DNA of 64,000 nt, from positions 558,001 to 622,000 of the forward strand of contig NZ_JAIVMF010000001.1 of the NCBI RefSeq assembly GCF_020176715.1, given 5' to 3'. This document shows, piece after piece, positions 42,345 to 52,199 of this stretch. The stretch is from Stappia stellulata (lineage in GTDB: Bacteria > Pseudomonadota > Alphaproteobacteria > Rhizobiales > Stappiaceae). Every line of letters begins with the position of its first letter. The first letter of the stretch is position 1. Under the pieces are notes generated by a model. It saw nothing but the letters and a program-made list of their open reading frames with translations, had not been told where the DNA came from and made no database searches. The position numbers and the translations under genes were made by a program.

Positions 42345-44252
42345 TCATTTCACGAAGAACTCATCCATGCGGTGAATGCCGAAATGCGCACCCGGGTCCC
42401 ACCCGTAGATGCCTTCCTTCGGCACATTTCCGAGGTTTTTCACGACCACCGGCTGACGCACCTCGGACACCAGCCCGATATGGATCGTTTCCTCGGCGTG
42501 AATCTCCAGGATCTCGTGCCAGATGCGCTCGCGCTCCGCCCTGGAGGTCGAGACGAGCCAGGAGTCATAGAGTTCGATCAGGCGCACAGCCGGCGGCCAA
42601 TCGGGCTTTTCACCGGTAAGGCCGTCGGTCTCGTAATAGTCGCCCCACCGCGCCCAGGACAGGAAATCGCCACGAACCGGCACGAAGTCCTCCGGCGGCA
42701 TCTCGGAGGTGGGAATGCCGTTTTCGAAGCCGGACCAGACCGACATCACCAAAAGCCCCGAAAGCGCGCGCTCGCGCATGATGTCGCGCTGGCTCGGCTT
42801 GGCGAACAGGCGCACGCCGATGCCGCGCCACGTCTCGCTGACAAGCTCCAGCGCATCGAGCTGTTCCTGGCTTTCCCCGGACGCCTCGATGATGATCTCC
42901 AGCGGCCGGCCGTCCGGCAAGAGCCGGGTGCCGTCGCTGCGGCGCTCGGTCAGCCCCATCTCGTCAAGAAGCGCATTGGCCTTGTCCGGGTCGTAGGAGG
43001 CATAGGCCTCGTGATAGTGCGACTTGTACAGCGGGCTCTTGGACAGGACCGTATCGTTTCCGGGCTTTCCGAAGCCCAGGTACAACACCTTGTTGATCAT
43101 GTCGCGGTCGATCCCGAGCGACAGGGCGCGCCGGAAGCGGGTATCGCGCAGCACCTTGCGCCAGACCGGGTCGGCAACCGTCAGGTTCGGCAGGATCGAA
43201 ATCTCCGATCCCTTGGAGATCGGCCAGAGATAGGTCTTGAACTTTCCGGACTTCTCGCCCTGCTTCAGGATCGTGATGTCGGAAAAGCCGATGTTGCGCG
43301 CCTGAAGGTCAGACTCACCCGCCTGCGTCTTGGCGGGAATGATCTTTCCGTCGGCGACGGTCATGATCACCCGGTCGATGTAGGGCAACTGGTTTCCAGC
43401 CGTATCGACCCGGTGATAATAGGGGTTTCGCTCCAGGACGAAACGCCGCTCGCCATCGTCCGTCAGCCTGAGCCAAGGCTGCAGGCTCGGCAGATCCGGG
43501 TTCCTGGCGTCATACATGTCGTCCATCTTGTTGAACAACGACGCCCAGTTGCGCAGCTTGCGCGCGGCGGCAAGCTCGGCGATCTCGTCCATGTCGCCGT
43601 ATTTGGCGTGGAACTGCTTGAGATAATGCGCAGGCCGGTAGATGAACGGCGGACGCGACTTGGCCAGTTCCGGGGCAAAAAGCGGATTGGGCGCGTCCCA
43701 GGCGAACCGCACGGTCGTCTCGTCGATCACCTCGAACACAGGCGGCTTTCCGCCGGCCAGCATGAAGGCGGGAAGACCGGCCGGCTGCAGTTCCTGGTTC
43801 AACGCGATGTCTTCGTACCAGAAGCGGATATCCTCGCTCGTGAAGGGCGCGCCGTCCGACCACTTGTGCCCTTTACGCAGATGCAGCGTGAAGCGGCGAT
43901 CATCCTCCGACACCAGATCCTTGAGGAGATCGGGAACGAGAACGAGGTCCTCGGTGTATCCGACGAGGCGCGCGTAGCCCCAGACGTTGATCAGGCGGAC
44001 GTCCTTCGAGCGGCCGATCAGGGTGTTGATCTCTCCCCCCGACGTGCCGATCTCGCGCCCGGTCGCCTCAAGGTCGACCACGAGAGGTTCGGCCGGCACC
44101 CGCTCCGCCACCGGCGGCAGGTCCTTGCCGACACGCTCCGCCAGTCCGGGGGTTTCCTTCAGGTCAAGGGCCGAAGCGGCTGTGCCGAGGGCCGTGAACG
44201 TCAGCAGTGCGATTGACACGATGGTCGAGGAAAGCCTCAAGCCCAGGCTCAT
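42345..44252 (-). CDS. Large family 5 ABC solute-binding protein
   Basis: A 635-residue periplasmic binding protein, longer than typical DppA/OppA (about 530-545). Signal peptide: [19 protein letters not shown] with cleavage after ASA near residue 28. Family segments are LHLRKGHKWSDGAPFTSEDI near residue 135 and FRRALSLGIDRDMINKVLY near residue 365. Large members of this type often bind longer peptides or other bulky ligands. The ATG at 44252 follows AAGGAGG and overlaps the ATPase stop by 4 bases. Ligand unknown. Confidence 0.9.
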   Translation of the reverse strand: MSLGLRLSSTIVSIALLTFTALGTAASALDLKETPGLAERVGKDLPPVAERVPAEPLVVDLEATGREIGTSGGEINTLIGRSKDVRLINVWGYARLVGYTEDLVLVPDLLKDLVSEDDRRFTLHLRKGHKWSDGAPFTSEDIRFWYEDIALNQELQPAGLPAFMLAGGKPPVFEVIDETTVRFAWDAPNPLFAPELAKSRPPFIYRPAHYLKQFHAKYGDMDEIAELAAARKLRNWASLFNKMDDMYDARNPDLPSLQPWLRLTDDGERRFVLERNPYYHRVDTAGNQLPYIDRVIMTVADGKIIPAKTQAGESDLQARNIGFSDITILKQGEKSGKFKTYLWPISKGSEISILPNLTVADPVWRKVLRDTRFRRALSLGIDRDMINKVLYLGFGKPGNDTVLSKSPLYKSHYHEAYASYDPDKANALLDEMGLTERRSDGTRLLPDGRPLEIIIEASGESQEQLDALELVSETWRGIGVRLFAKPSQRDIMRERALSGLLVMSVWSGFENGIPTSEMPPEDFVPVRGDFLSWARWGDYYETDGLTGEKPDWPPAVRLIELYDSWLVSTSRAERERIWHEILEIHAEETIHIGLVSEVRQPVVVKNLGNVPKEGIYGWDPGAHFGIHRMDEFFVK

Positions 44253-46144
44253 GATACAGCCTCCTTGACGGATGAAAGGGGGGCGTTGCCGGCAAGGCCG
44301 GGTGCGCAGACAAAATGGCCCGGCTCCGTTTCGACAAGCGTCGGCGCCATGCCGTCGGTCAGTCGATAGGGGTGCGGCCAGGCATCGGGCTCCGACGCGC
44401 GTCCCGCGTCGAGCCTGGCGAAATCGAGCGGCGCGTCGAGATCCGGCTCGGGGACCGAATCGAGCAAGGCGCGCGTGTAGGGATGCAGCGGATTTTCGAT
44501 CAGCTCGCGGGTCGGCGCGACTTCCACGACCCGTCCGCGGCACATCACGGCGATGCGGTCCGCGATATAGTCGACGACAGCCAGGTTGTGGCTGACGAAC
44601 AGATAGGTCAGGCCGAGTTCCCGCTTCAGGTCCTTCAGCAGGTTGAGGATCTGCGCCTGGACGGACACATCGAGCGCGGAGGTCGGCTCGTCGCAGAGGA
44701 TGAATTCCGGATTGAGCGCGAGCGCGCGCGCGATGCCGATGCGCTGGCGCTGTCCGCCGGAGAAGGAATGCGGGTAGCGGCGCAGGAAGCGGGCGTCGAG
44801 ACCGACCAGCCGCATCAATTCACGCACGCGTTCGGCGCGCTCCTCAGGCGTTCCGACCTTGTGGATGACCAGCGGCTCGGACAACAGGTCGTTGACCGTC
44901 ATGCGCGGGTTGAGCGAGGAAAACGGATCCTGGAAGATCAACTGGACCCGCTTGCGGTAATCGAGAAGATCAGCGCCAGAGAGTTTGGAGACATCCACCG
45001 GCCCGGCGCCGGCATCGTAGCGGATCTCGCCCTCGTCGATCTCGATCGCCCGCAGGATCGCCTTGGCGGTCGTCGTCTTGCCGGACCCGGATTCGCCGAC
45101 AAGCCCGAGGCATTCGCCGCGATTGACCGTGAGGTTGATGTCGTCGAGCGCCAGCAGCGCGTGGGATTTTCCGCCGAACATCCCGGCCTTGCGGGTCACG
45201 AAGCGTTTGGTCACGCCGGCGAGCGAAACGAGCGGCGTGCCCGGCGTGGCCGCACGGGTGCGCCCGCTCTTCAAGAACCCTTCCGCGTGCGGCTCGATGG
45301 GCCGGATGGGAACCAGCCGCTCTCCCGGCTCCATCCCGAACCGCGGCACCGCATTGAGCAGCGCCTTGAGATAGGCATGCTGCGGATTGCCGAAGAGCTG
45401 GGCGGCACTGCCCTGCTCCATCACCCGCCCGTGGTAAACGACGACGACCTCGTCGGCCATGTTGGCGACCACGCCGAAATCATGGGTGATCAGCAACATC
45501 GACATCTTCAGGGTTTCCTGGACGTCCTTCATCAACTTCAGGATTTCCGCCTGAATGGTGACGTCCAGGGCCGTTGTCGGTTCGTCGGCGATCAGGAGTG
45601 CGGGATGGCAGATCATCGCCATGGCGATCATCGCGCGCTGGCGCAAGCCGCCCGACAACTCGAAGGGATAGGCATCCAGGCCGCGCACGGGATCGGGAAA
45701 GCGGACCAGGCTCAGCATTTCGCGGGTGAGTTCACGCGCTTCCGCCGGCCCGGCGCCGCGATGAAGTTGGGCTGCCTCGCCAATCTGGTCGCCAATCGTA
45801 TGCAGCGGCGACAGCGAGGTCATCGGCTCCTGGAAGATGATGGCGATCCGGTTGCCGCGGATGGCGCGCAAGGTCGCCCCCTTGCGATCGAGCTGCGCGA
45901 TATCGACCGGCGCCCCATCGGTCGCCGGATCCCGGAACAGGACGCGCCCGCCGGTGACATGCGCCTTTTCCGGCAAAAGACCCATGATGGTCTGCGACAC
46001 GACGGTCTTTCCGGACCCTGATTCGCCAACAAGCGCGACGGTCCGGTTTTCCGGCACGGAAAAGGACACTCCGTTCACCGCGCGGGCGCGTCCTTCCGGG
46101 GTCACAAAATCGACGCTCAGATCGTCGACCGTCAGCACATCCAC
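44249..46144 (-). CDS. Fused dual ABC ATPase (DppD-DppF-like)
   Basis: A 631-residue protein with two peptide-transporter ATPase domains in one chain. Domain 1 has [12 protein letters not shown] near residue 41, [15 protein letters not shown] and [13 protein letters not shown]; domain 2 has [13 protein letters not shown] near residue 347, [15 protein letters not shown] and [12 protein letters not shown]. Each ends with the Opp/Dpp C-terminal region, where cysteines are few, so no iron-sulfur site is evident. It energises the permease pair encoded downstream. The GTG at 46144 has GGAGGAGGG upstream; GTG 46138 is an alternative. First gene of the operon. Confidence 0.9.
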   Translation of the reverse strand: MDVLTVDDLSVDFVTPEGRARAVNGVSFSVPENRTVALVGESGSGKTVVSQTIMGLLPEKAHVTGGRVLFRDPATDGAPVDIAQLDRKGATLRAIRGNRIAIIFQEPMTSLSPLHTIGDQIGEAAQLHRGAGPAEARELTREMLSLVRFPDPVRGLDAYPFELSGGLRQRAMIAMAMICHPALLIADEPTTALDVTIQAEILKLMKDVQETLKMSMLLITHDFGVVANMADEVVVVYHGRVMEQGSAAQLFGNPQHAYLKALLNAVPRFGMEPGERLVPIRPIEPHAEGFLKSGRTRAATPGTPLVSLAGVTKRFVTRKAGMFGGKSHALLALDDINLTVNRGECLGLVGESGSGKTTTAKAILRAIEIDEGEIRYDAGAGPVDVSKLSGADLLDYRKRVQLIFQDPFSSLNPRMTVNDLLSEPLVIHKVGTPEERAERVRELMRLVGLDARFLRRYPHSFSGGQRQRIGIARALALNPEFILCDEPTSALDVSVQAQILNLLKDLKRELGLTYLFVSHNLAVVDYIADRIAVMCRGRVVEVAPTRELIENPLHPYTRALLDSVPEPDLDAPLDFARLDAGRASEPDAWPHPYRLTDGMAPTLVETEPGHFVCAPGLAGNAPLSSVKEAVS

Positions 46145-46257
46145 GTAAACCGCCCTCCTCCCGGCGAAATCGCATTGGCGCGAGGAACGGACTACCGCTT
46201 GCAAAAAGCGTCCTGTCGGCTCCCCAGCCTCACCGACACAGTGTCACGGCGACTTTA

Positions 46258-46291
46258 AAGACAAGTGATGAAAATCACAAAAGAATGTCTT
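46258..46291 (-). terminator. Probable terminator of the second cyclase gene
   Basis: GTGAT-gaaa-ATCAC (46265-46278) is nested in AAGACA/TGTCTT (46258-46263 with 46286-46291). On the minus strand it lies 17 bases past the cyclase stop and is followed by TAAAG only, so it is a weak terminator candidate. Confidence 0.4.
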
Positions 46292-46308
46292 GCGATTGAC
46301 GGTGCATT

Positions 46309-48195
46309 TCATTCACCGGCAAGGCCGATGGGCGCCGGCTCTGCAACAGCATCCGGCGCTGCGGTCTCGTCAATGCGCCACACTGTGACCGCTCCGCTGC
46401 GACCACGCAACTGGTAGGCGCCAAGCGATGCGGCGCCCACCGGCCCGATCCGCGAAACGGTCTCCTCGCTCGCAAGAATCACCACCTCCGCATTGGGCGC
46501 CACGTCCCGGCCAAGGGTCTGCAGGCGCTCGCACAGGTTTACCGCATCTCCCACGACCGTATAGTTCCAGCGATCGAGCGCCCCGACGTTGCCGACGACC
46601 GCCCGACCGCTGTGGATGCCGATACGCAGCCGGATCGGCTTGCCGCCAGCCTCGACGGCTTGCGCGTTTGCCAGCTTCACCTTCTGTGAAATGGAGAGGC
46701 AGGCGCGGGTCGCGGCCAGGGCGTGATCGTCGCGCGCGTCCGGCGCGCCCCAGAAAGCGAGCATGCCGTCGCCGACGAATTTGTCCACCGTTCCGCCCTC
46801 GGCCTCCACGGCCGCGACCAGCAGAGCGAAATGGTCGTTCAAGAGCTGCGCGGTTTCCGGTGCCGTGAGATGCTCCGAAACCGAGGTGAAGCCGACGATG
46901 TCGGTGAAGATGCACGTCAGGTCGCGCTCCTGGGCAACGGCAGCGCTGTCGACACCGAGGCGCATCAGCTTGCGAAACAGGCTGCGCGGCACATAGGTGT
47001 TCATCGCCTTCAGGCCGATCACCATCGCGTTGAACGCCTGATAGACCTGATCGAGCTCCTTGATCCGGCTTCTCGGCAAGGGAGCGACCTGGTCGAAGTC
47101 GAGTGCGCCGACATGTTCCGCGCGCCTAGCGATTTCCGACAGCGGCCGCGCCGCCCGGCGCACGAGAAGAATCGACAGCCCCAGCGCAATCACAATCGAC
47201 ACCAGCCCGACCACGGCAGACCCGAACAGGCGCCGCACCTCGCGCGAGATGCTGGATGCCTCGTAATACTGGCCCACCGTCCACACACCGGGACCGTAGC
47301 CGGCGATGGTTTTGGTCATGGACAGATAGTTGGGCCCGTCCTCAGGCGTTTCCAGATCACGCACATCGACGCCGGCGGCGCTCGCGCGGCGGAAATTGTC
47401 GAGGCGCGGGCTTGTCCTGAGGCGTTGAAGGGCGACATCGCCAAGTTCCTCGATCGTCGCCGGCAACATCGCCGGCCGGCCGTCGATCTGCGGAAGACGT
47501 TCCAGGTCCGAATGCGCAATGACCTCGTCGCCATCGGCAATGATGAAAACGGTCGCGAAGGGACCGTCGTCGAGCTGGCGCACCGTGTTTCCGATCTCCT
47601 CGGTCGAGACGGCGGCCGTGAGATAGCCGGACAGTTGTCCCTCTTGCACGAGCGGCACGGTGACATTCGCATAAAGCGCACCGTCGGACTCCATCAGCGG
47701 GCCCCAGGTCGCCGGCGCATCCATGCCGATTTCGGGAATACTGTAGCGCGATGCGACTTCCGGCACCTGCTGGCGCTGAAACGGCCAGAGCTTTCCCGTT
47801 TCCGACCGGTAGATGCCGAAGGCCTCGCCGTCGGGGCGGGAGACGACCAGAACATCAATGGCGGGATTGGCGTTGACGGCGGCGAGCAACACCGGGCGCA
47901 GCTCCGGATAGGCGGAGACGTCAAGCGGACGGTCGTCCATCTGGGTCTTCAAGCCGTTGACCGCACTTGCCGCAAGATCGAGGTGATCGCGCACCTGCCG
48001 TTCAAGAGCGCCGGTGGCCAGGACCGCCTTGTCGTTGAGGAGCGAGAAGGTGTTTTGAACGTTCGCGGTCACGGCAAGACCGAGCACGAGAAGCATGGAC
48101 ACGGTCAGCAGCGCGCCGAAAGCGGCGCCCACCAGAACGGTCATCGAGATCCCCCGCACGCGGGAGCGCCCATATTTTCTCAAACGCTTGATCAT
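46309..48195 (-). CDS. Receptor-type class III adenylate/guanylate cyclase
   Basis: A 628-residue membrane cyclase. Helix 1 spans about residues 18-42; the periplasmic part to about 335 looks like a double-Cache sensor (PATWGPLMESDGALYANVTVPL, GYGPGVWTVGQYYEAS); helix 2 is about 336-357, followed by a HAMP-like linker (RRAARPLSEIARRAEHVGALDF). The catalytic domain shows metal residues in CIFTDIVGFTSVSEHL and DKFVGDGMLAFWG and the Asn-Arg pair in NYTVVGDAVNLCERLQ. It should make cyclic AMP (or GMP) in response to an external ligand. It stands alone between the peptide transporter and the hydrolase gene. Confidence 0.93.
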   Translation of the reverse strand: MIKRLRKYGRSRVRGISMTVLVGAAFGALLTVSMLLVLGLAVTANVQNTFSLLNDKAVLATGALERQVRDHLDLAASAVNGLKTQMDDRPLDVSAYPELRPVLLAAVNANPAIDVLVVSRPDGEAFGIYRSETGKLWPFQRQQVPEVASRYSIPEIGMDAPATWGPLMESDGALYANVTVPLVQEGQLSGYLTAAVSTEEIGNTVRQLDDGPFATVFIIADGDEVIAHSDLERLPQIDGRPAMLPATIEELGDVALQRLRTSPRLDNFRRASAAGVDVRDLETPEDGPNYLSMTKTIAGYGPGVWTVGQYYEASSISREVRRLFGSAVVGLVSIVIALGLSILLVRRAARPLSEIARRAEHVGALDFDQVAPLPRSRIKELDQVYQAFNAMVIGLKAMNTYVPRSLFRKLMRLGVDSAAVAQERDLTCIFTDIVGFTSVSEHLTAPETAQLLNDHFALLVAAVEAEGGTVDKFVGDGMLAFWGAPDARDDHALAATRACLSISQKVKLANAQAVEAGGKPIRLRIGIHSGRAVVGNVGALDRWNYTVVGDAVNLCERLQTLGRDVAPNAEVVILASEETVSRIGPVGAASLGAYQLRGRSGAVTVWRIDETAAPDAVAEPAPIGLAGE

Positions 48196-48370
48196 TCGGC
48201 GCGTCGATTCCTGCCCGTGCAGTCTTGAAAATCAGACGCACCTTACACCGGAAAGACGCACGGCGGCGACCCCGCCCGTCACGCGAGGGCAAGGGTCGGG
48301 GACGCGCATGCTCTCTCTGTACTCGCAGGCGACGGGCAGGTAAGACGGCAGATGAAACAGGAGCACCGGC

Positions 48371-49198
48371 GTGATCGACTACGAAGCGGAATACAACAAC
48401 AGGGCGCTTGTGCCGGAGCATCCGGCGCTGATCGAGGGCTGGAAGCGGGATGCGGCCGCCTACAGGGCCGAGGCGCATTGCGATCTGGCGATCCCCTACG
48501 AGCTGTCGGAACGCACGACCTACGATCTTTTCCTGCCCGAAGACGGCATGCCCCGCGGCGGCGCCATAGCCCTCTTCCTGCATGGCGGCTACTGGCAGGC
48601 GCTTGATCGCACCTTCTTCTCCCACATGGCCCGCGGGATCGTGGCGCATGGCATTCCCTGCGCGGTGGCGAATTACACCCTGTGCCCGCAGGTCCGCGTC
48701 GGAGACATCGTCGAGGAAATCCGCCATCTGGCCGGCCACATCTGGGAACGCTACCGCAAACCGATTGTCGCCTTCGGTCATTCCGCGGGCGGGCACCTGA
48801 CGGCCTCCCTGCTCGCCACAGACTGGGCGCAACGCGGCCTGCCGCTGCGCCTGGTGCCGGCGGGCCTGTCGATTTCCGGGGTCTTCGACCTGCAGCCGCT
48901 GATCGATACCTCGCTCAACGCGAATCTGCGCCTTGACCGCAAGGAAGCCATCGACGTCTCGCCGCTCGCCATGGTGGCGCCGTCCGGCACCCATCTCACT
49001 GCGGCCGTCGGCGGCGGCGAATCCAGCGAGTTCATCCGCCAGTCCCGCATCATCGCCGACATCTGGGGACGCGGCGGCGTCGACACGCGCCTCGATATTC
49101 GCGGGACAGACAACCATTTCACGGTGATCGCCCCTCTGGCCGATCCGCACAGCGATTTGACGCAGACCCTCGTCGCCATGACCAAAGCGATCTGCTGA
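48371..49198 (+). CDS. Arylformamidase-like alpha/beta hydrolase
   Basis: A 275-residue alpha/beta hydrolase. It has the oxyanion segment FLHGGYW near residue 70, the nucleophile elbow GHSAGGHL near residue 137, and a late Asp/His (DNHFTVIAPLADPHS) near residue 247. The HGGYW motif and N-terminal YNNRALVPEHP are typical of the kynurenine formamidase-like group, which cleaves N-formylkynurenine; other small amide or ester substrates are possible. Tryptophan breakdown by way of kynurenine can yield anthranilate, but no tryptophan dioxygenase or kynureninase gene is present here. The GTG at 48371 follows AGGAG by 9 bases. Confidence 0.82.
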   Translation: MIDYEAEYNNRALVPEHPALIEGWKRDAAAYRAEAHCDLAIPYELSERTTYDLFLPEDGMPRGGAIALFLHGGYWQALDRTFFSHMARGIVAHGIPCAVANYTLCPQVRVGDIVEEIRHLAGHIWERYRKPIVAFGHSAGGHLTASLLATDWAQRGLPLRLVPAGLSISGVFDLQPLIDTSLNANLRLDRKEAIDVSPLAMVAPSGTHLTAAVGGGESSEFIRQSRIIADIWGRGGVDTRLDIRGTDNHFTVIAPLADPHSDLTQTLVAMTKAIC

Positions 49199-49317
49199 GC
49201 GGCTGAGGAGCGACGCGGCCGACCCGCAAAACCACGATTGCCGCATGCCTCATCCCGTCGCCCGGCACCGGCCGGACACACGCGCCCGAGGATGCGAGCC
49301 GCAAGAAGGAGCCATTG

Positions 49318-51963
49318 ATGCGCACGGAGACCCCTGCCCCGGTCCGCCTCGAGGACTATAGCCCGCCGAGCTTCCGGATCGACACTGTCGATCTCGATAT
49401 CCGGCTGGCTCCGCGCGCCACAAGGGTCGCCGCGCGCCTGACGATCCGCCGTGCGGGCGATGCGCCGGCGGACGCGCCGCTCATCCTCGACGGCGACGAA
49501 CTGACCCTCGTTTCGCTGGCGCTCGACGGCCAGGTGCTGGCCGCCGATCGCTACCGCGCGACCCCGTCGCGGCTTGAGATCGACAAGCTGCCCGACGGCC
49601 CGTTCCGGCTCGATATCGAAACGCGGCTCGATCCGGACGCAAACACCAAGCTGATGGGGCTTTACCGCTCGAACGGCACCTATTGCACGCAATGCGAGGC
49701 GGAAGGGTTTCGCCGGATCACCTATTTCCTCGACCGGCCGGACTGCCTCGCCGTCTACACCACCCGCATCGAGGCCCGGGCCAGCGAAGCGCCGCTCCTG
49801 CTTGGAAACGGCAATCCGGTCGAACAGGGCGAGGTGCCGGGAACGGACCGGCACTATGCGATCTGGCACGATCCGCATCCCAAGCCGAGCTATCTCTTCG
49901 CGCTTGTCGCCGGCGACCTCGCCTGCGTCAGCGACCGCTTCACGACCGCCGAAGGCCGGGACGTCGCGCTCAACATCTATGTGGAACATGGCAACGAGAA
50001 CCATTGCGGATGGGCAATGGACAGTCTCAAGCGGTCGATGCGCTGGGACGAGGAGACCTTCGGGCGCTGCTACGACCTCGACGTCTTCAACATCGTCGCC
50101 GTCTCCGATTTCAACATGGGCGCGATGGAGAACAAGGGCCTCAACATCTTCAACGACAAATACGTGCTGGCCGACCCCGATACGGCAACCGATCAGGACT
50201 ATGCCGGCATCGAGGCCGTGATCGCGCATGAGTATTTCCACAACTGGACCGGCAACCGCATCACCTGCCGCGACTGGTTCCAGCTATGCCTGAAGGAAGG
50301 CCTCACGGTGTTCCGCGATCAGGAGTTTTCCGCAGACATGCGGTCTCGCGCGGTCAAGCGGATCTCCGACGTGCGCCTGCTGAAGTCGCACCAGTTTCCC
50401 GAGGACGCCGGTCCGCTGGCGCATCCGGTGCGCCCGCGCCTTTATCACGAGATCAACAACTTCTACACGGCCACCGTCTACGAGAAGGGCGCGGAGGTCG
50501 TGCGCATGCTCAAGACCGTGCTGGGTGCGGCGGATTTCCGCAAGGGAATGGATCTGTTCTTCGAGCGCCACGACGGCGAGGCGACCACGATCGAGGCTTT
50601 TCTCGCCTGTTTCGCGGAGGCGAGCGGCCGCGACCTCAACCAGTTCGCGCTGTGGTACGAGCAGGCCGGAACGCCGTCCTTGCGCATCGACAGCGACTAT
50701 GACGCGAATGAACAGCGCCTGACGCTCACCGTGGCGCAACACACGCCGCCGACCCCGAAGCAGAACGACAAGCCCGCCCTCCACATCCCGGTGCGGATCG
50801 GGCTCGTCGGACCGACCGGGGCGGAGCTCTCGCACGGGGCCGTGACCGGCGCGCAAACGACCGGCGACGTGGTGCATATCACCGCGCCGAAGCAGAAGGT
50901 CGTCTTCCACGACGTTGCGGACCGTCCCGTCCCCTCGCTGTTGCGCGGCTTTTCAGCCCCCGTCACCCTGAAGAGCGATCTCGGCGACACCGACCTCCTG
51001 TTCCTCGCCGCAAATGACGCGGACGCCTTCAACCGCTGGGAGGCCTTGCAGACGGTCGTCTTCAAGACCCTGATCGCGCAGACCTTCGCCGGCCCGCGCC
51101 AGCAGCCGCTCGAGATCGACCCGCGCCTGACCGCCGCCATCGAGGCGACCATGACGGACGATACTCTCGAGCCCGCCTTCCGCGCTCTGTGCCTGCAGTT
51201 GCCGGGCGAAGCGGATATCGCCCGGGAGATCGGAAGCAATGTCGATCCGGAGGCGATCCACCTCGCCCGCTCGCAGATGCGCGCCGGGCTCGCTGCCGCA
51301 CTCGCACCGTCCATCAAGCGGATCTACGACGGCATGAAGGAGACGGCACCCTATGCGCCGGATGCGGCCGCTGCCGGTCGCCGTGCGCTGAAAAACGTCC
51401 TGCTCGAATATCTGGGCCATGCCCACGGCGGCGAATATGACGCCCTCGTGCGCCAGCAGTTCGACGCGGCCGACAACATGACGGACCGGCTCGCCGCCCT
51501 CACCGTCCTCGTGCACGCACGCCTTCCGGGATATGAGGACGCGCTCTCCGCCTTTGCCGACCGCCACGCGCGCACGCCGCTTGCCATGGACAAGTGGTTC
51601 ATGGTGCAGGCCACGGCGCCGCGCGAGGAGACCTTGGCCGCGGTCAAGACGCTCACCGCGCATCCGGGCTTCTCGGCGGCAAACCCGAACCGCGTCCGCG
51701 CCTTGATCGGCGCCTTTGCCAGCGGGAACCAGAGCCAGTTCAACCGCGCCGACGGTGCGGGTTTCGACTTCATCGCCGACTTCGCGCTGGATCTCGACAC
51801 GCGCAACCCGCAGGCCGCGGCCCGGCTGCTGTCGGCGTTCCGCTCCTGGCGGGCGCTCGAGCCCGGCCGCCGCGCCCGGGCACGGGCAACGCTTGAGTGC
51901 ATGGCGCAGGCAAGCAACCTGTCGCCCGACGTGCGCGATATCGTCGACCGCTGCCTGCAATAA
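49318..51963 (+). CDS. pepN: Aminopeptidase N (M1 family)
   Basis: An 881-residue M1 zinc aminopeptidase. The exopeptidase motif GAMEN is at residues 268-272, and HEYFHNWTGN with two zinc-binding histidines begins at residue 304, followed by the third ligand in LKEGLTVFRDQE. The length and the C-terminal helical domain (from about residue 540) match Escherichia coli PepN (870). It trims N-terminal residues from peptides in the cytoplasm; no signal peptide is present. The ATG at 49318 follows AAGGAG at 6 bases; a TTG one codon earlier is less likely. Confidence 0.96.
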   Translation: MRTETPAPVRLEDYSPPSFRIDTVDLDIRLAPRATRVAARLTIRRAGDAPADAPLILDGDELTLVSLALDGQVLAADRYRATPSRLEIDKLPDGPFRLDIETRLDPDANTKLMGLYRSNGTYCTQCEAEGFRRITYFLDRPDCLAVYTTRIEARASEAPLLLGNGNPVEQGEVPGTDRHYAIWHDPHPKPSYLFALVAGDLACVSDRFTTAEGRDVALNIYVEHGNENHCGWAMDSLKRSMRWDEETFGRCYDLDVFNIVAVSDFNMGAMENKGLNIFNDKYVLADPDTATDQDYAGIEAVIAHEYFHNWTGNRITCRDWFQLCLKEGLTVFRDQEFSADMRSRAVKRISDVRLLKSHQFPEDAGPLAHPVRPRLYHEINNFYTATVYEKGAEVVRMLKTVLGAADFRKGMDLFFERHDGEATTIEAFLACFAEASGRDLNQFALWYEQAGTPSLRIDSDYDANEQRLTLTVAQHTPPTPKQNDKPALHIPVRIGLVGPTGAELSHGAVTGAQTTGDVVHITAPKQKVVFHDVADRPVPSLLRGFSAPVTLKSDLGDTDLLFLAANDADAFNRWEALQTVVFKTLIAQTFAGPRQQPLEIDPRLTAAIEATMTDDTLEPAFRALCLQLPGEADIAREIGSNVDPEAIHLARSQMRAGLAAALAPSIKRIYDGMKETAPYAPDAAAAGRRALKNVLLEYLGHAHGGEYDALVRQQFDAADNMTDRLAALTVLVHARLPGYEDALSAFADRHARTPLAMDKWFMVQATAPREETLAAVKTLTAHPGFSAANPNRVRALIGAFASGNQSQFNRADGAGFDFIADFALDLDTRNPQAAARLLSAFRSWRALEPGRRARARATLECMAQASNLSPDVRDIVDRCLQ

Positions 51964-52068
51964 CAGCGGGCGGCCAAAGGCCCGGAGACGGCGGACAACA
52001 AGCCTCTGCCGTCTCCACCGCCCCGGCCAAGACCAGACTCGCGATAGTTGTGTTTAAAGACCGATGCA

Positions 52069-52084
52069 TTAACCTTTGATTAAC
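52069..52084 (+). promoter_or_regulatory. CtrA-type binding box upstream of the pleC candidate
   Basis: TTAACCTTTGATTAAC matches the CtrA full-site consensus TTAA-N7-TTAAC exactly. It lies 116 bases before the ATG of the PleC-like kinase gene, within an AT-rich stretch (52049-52140) of a GC-rich chromosome. CtrA is the master cell-cycle regulator of alphaproteobacteria and acts downstream of PleC and DivK. Confidence 0.65.
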
Positions 52085-52199
52085 TATATTTTTCTTGCCC
52101 AGCTCTGGACAAAATCAACGAATGCGATTCAAATAAAGTTGATTCGAACGCCTGTCGCGTTCTCGTTGCGGATACATCGAAACATCGGGAGCCATTACG

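Noticed and set aside
42345-44543. 732-codon version of the large binding protein
   Set aside because: The first 97 codons overlap the ATPase gene and lack protein character; the ATG at 44252 has a strong ribosome binding site and begins a signal peptide.
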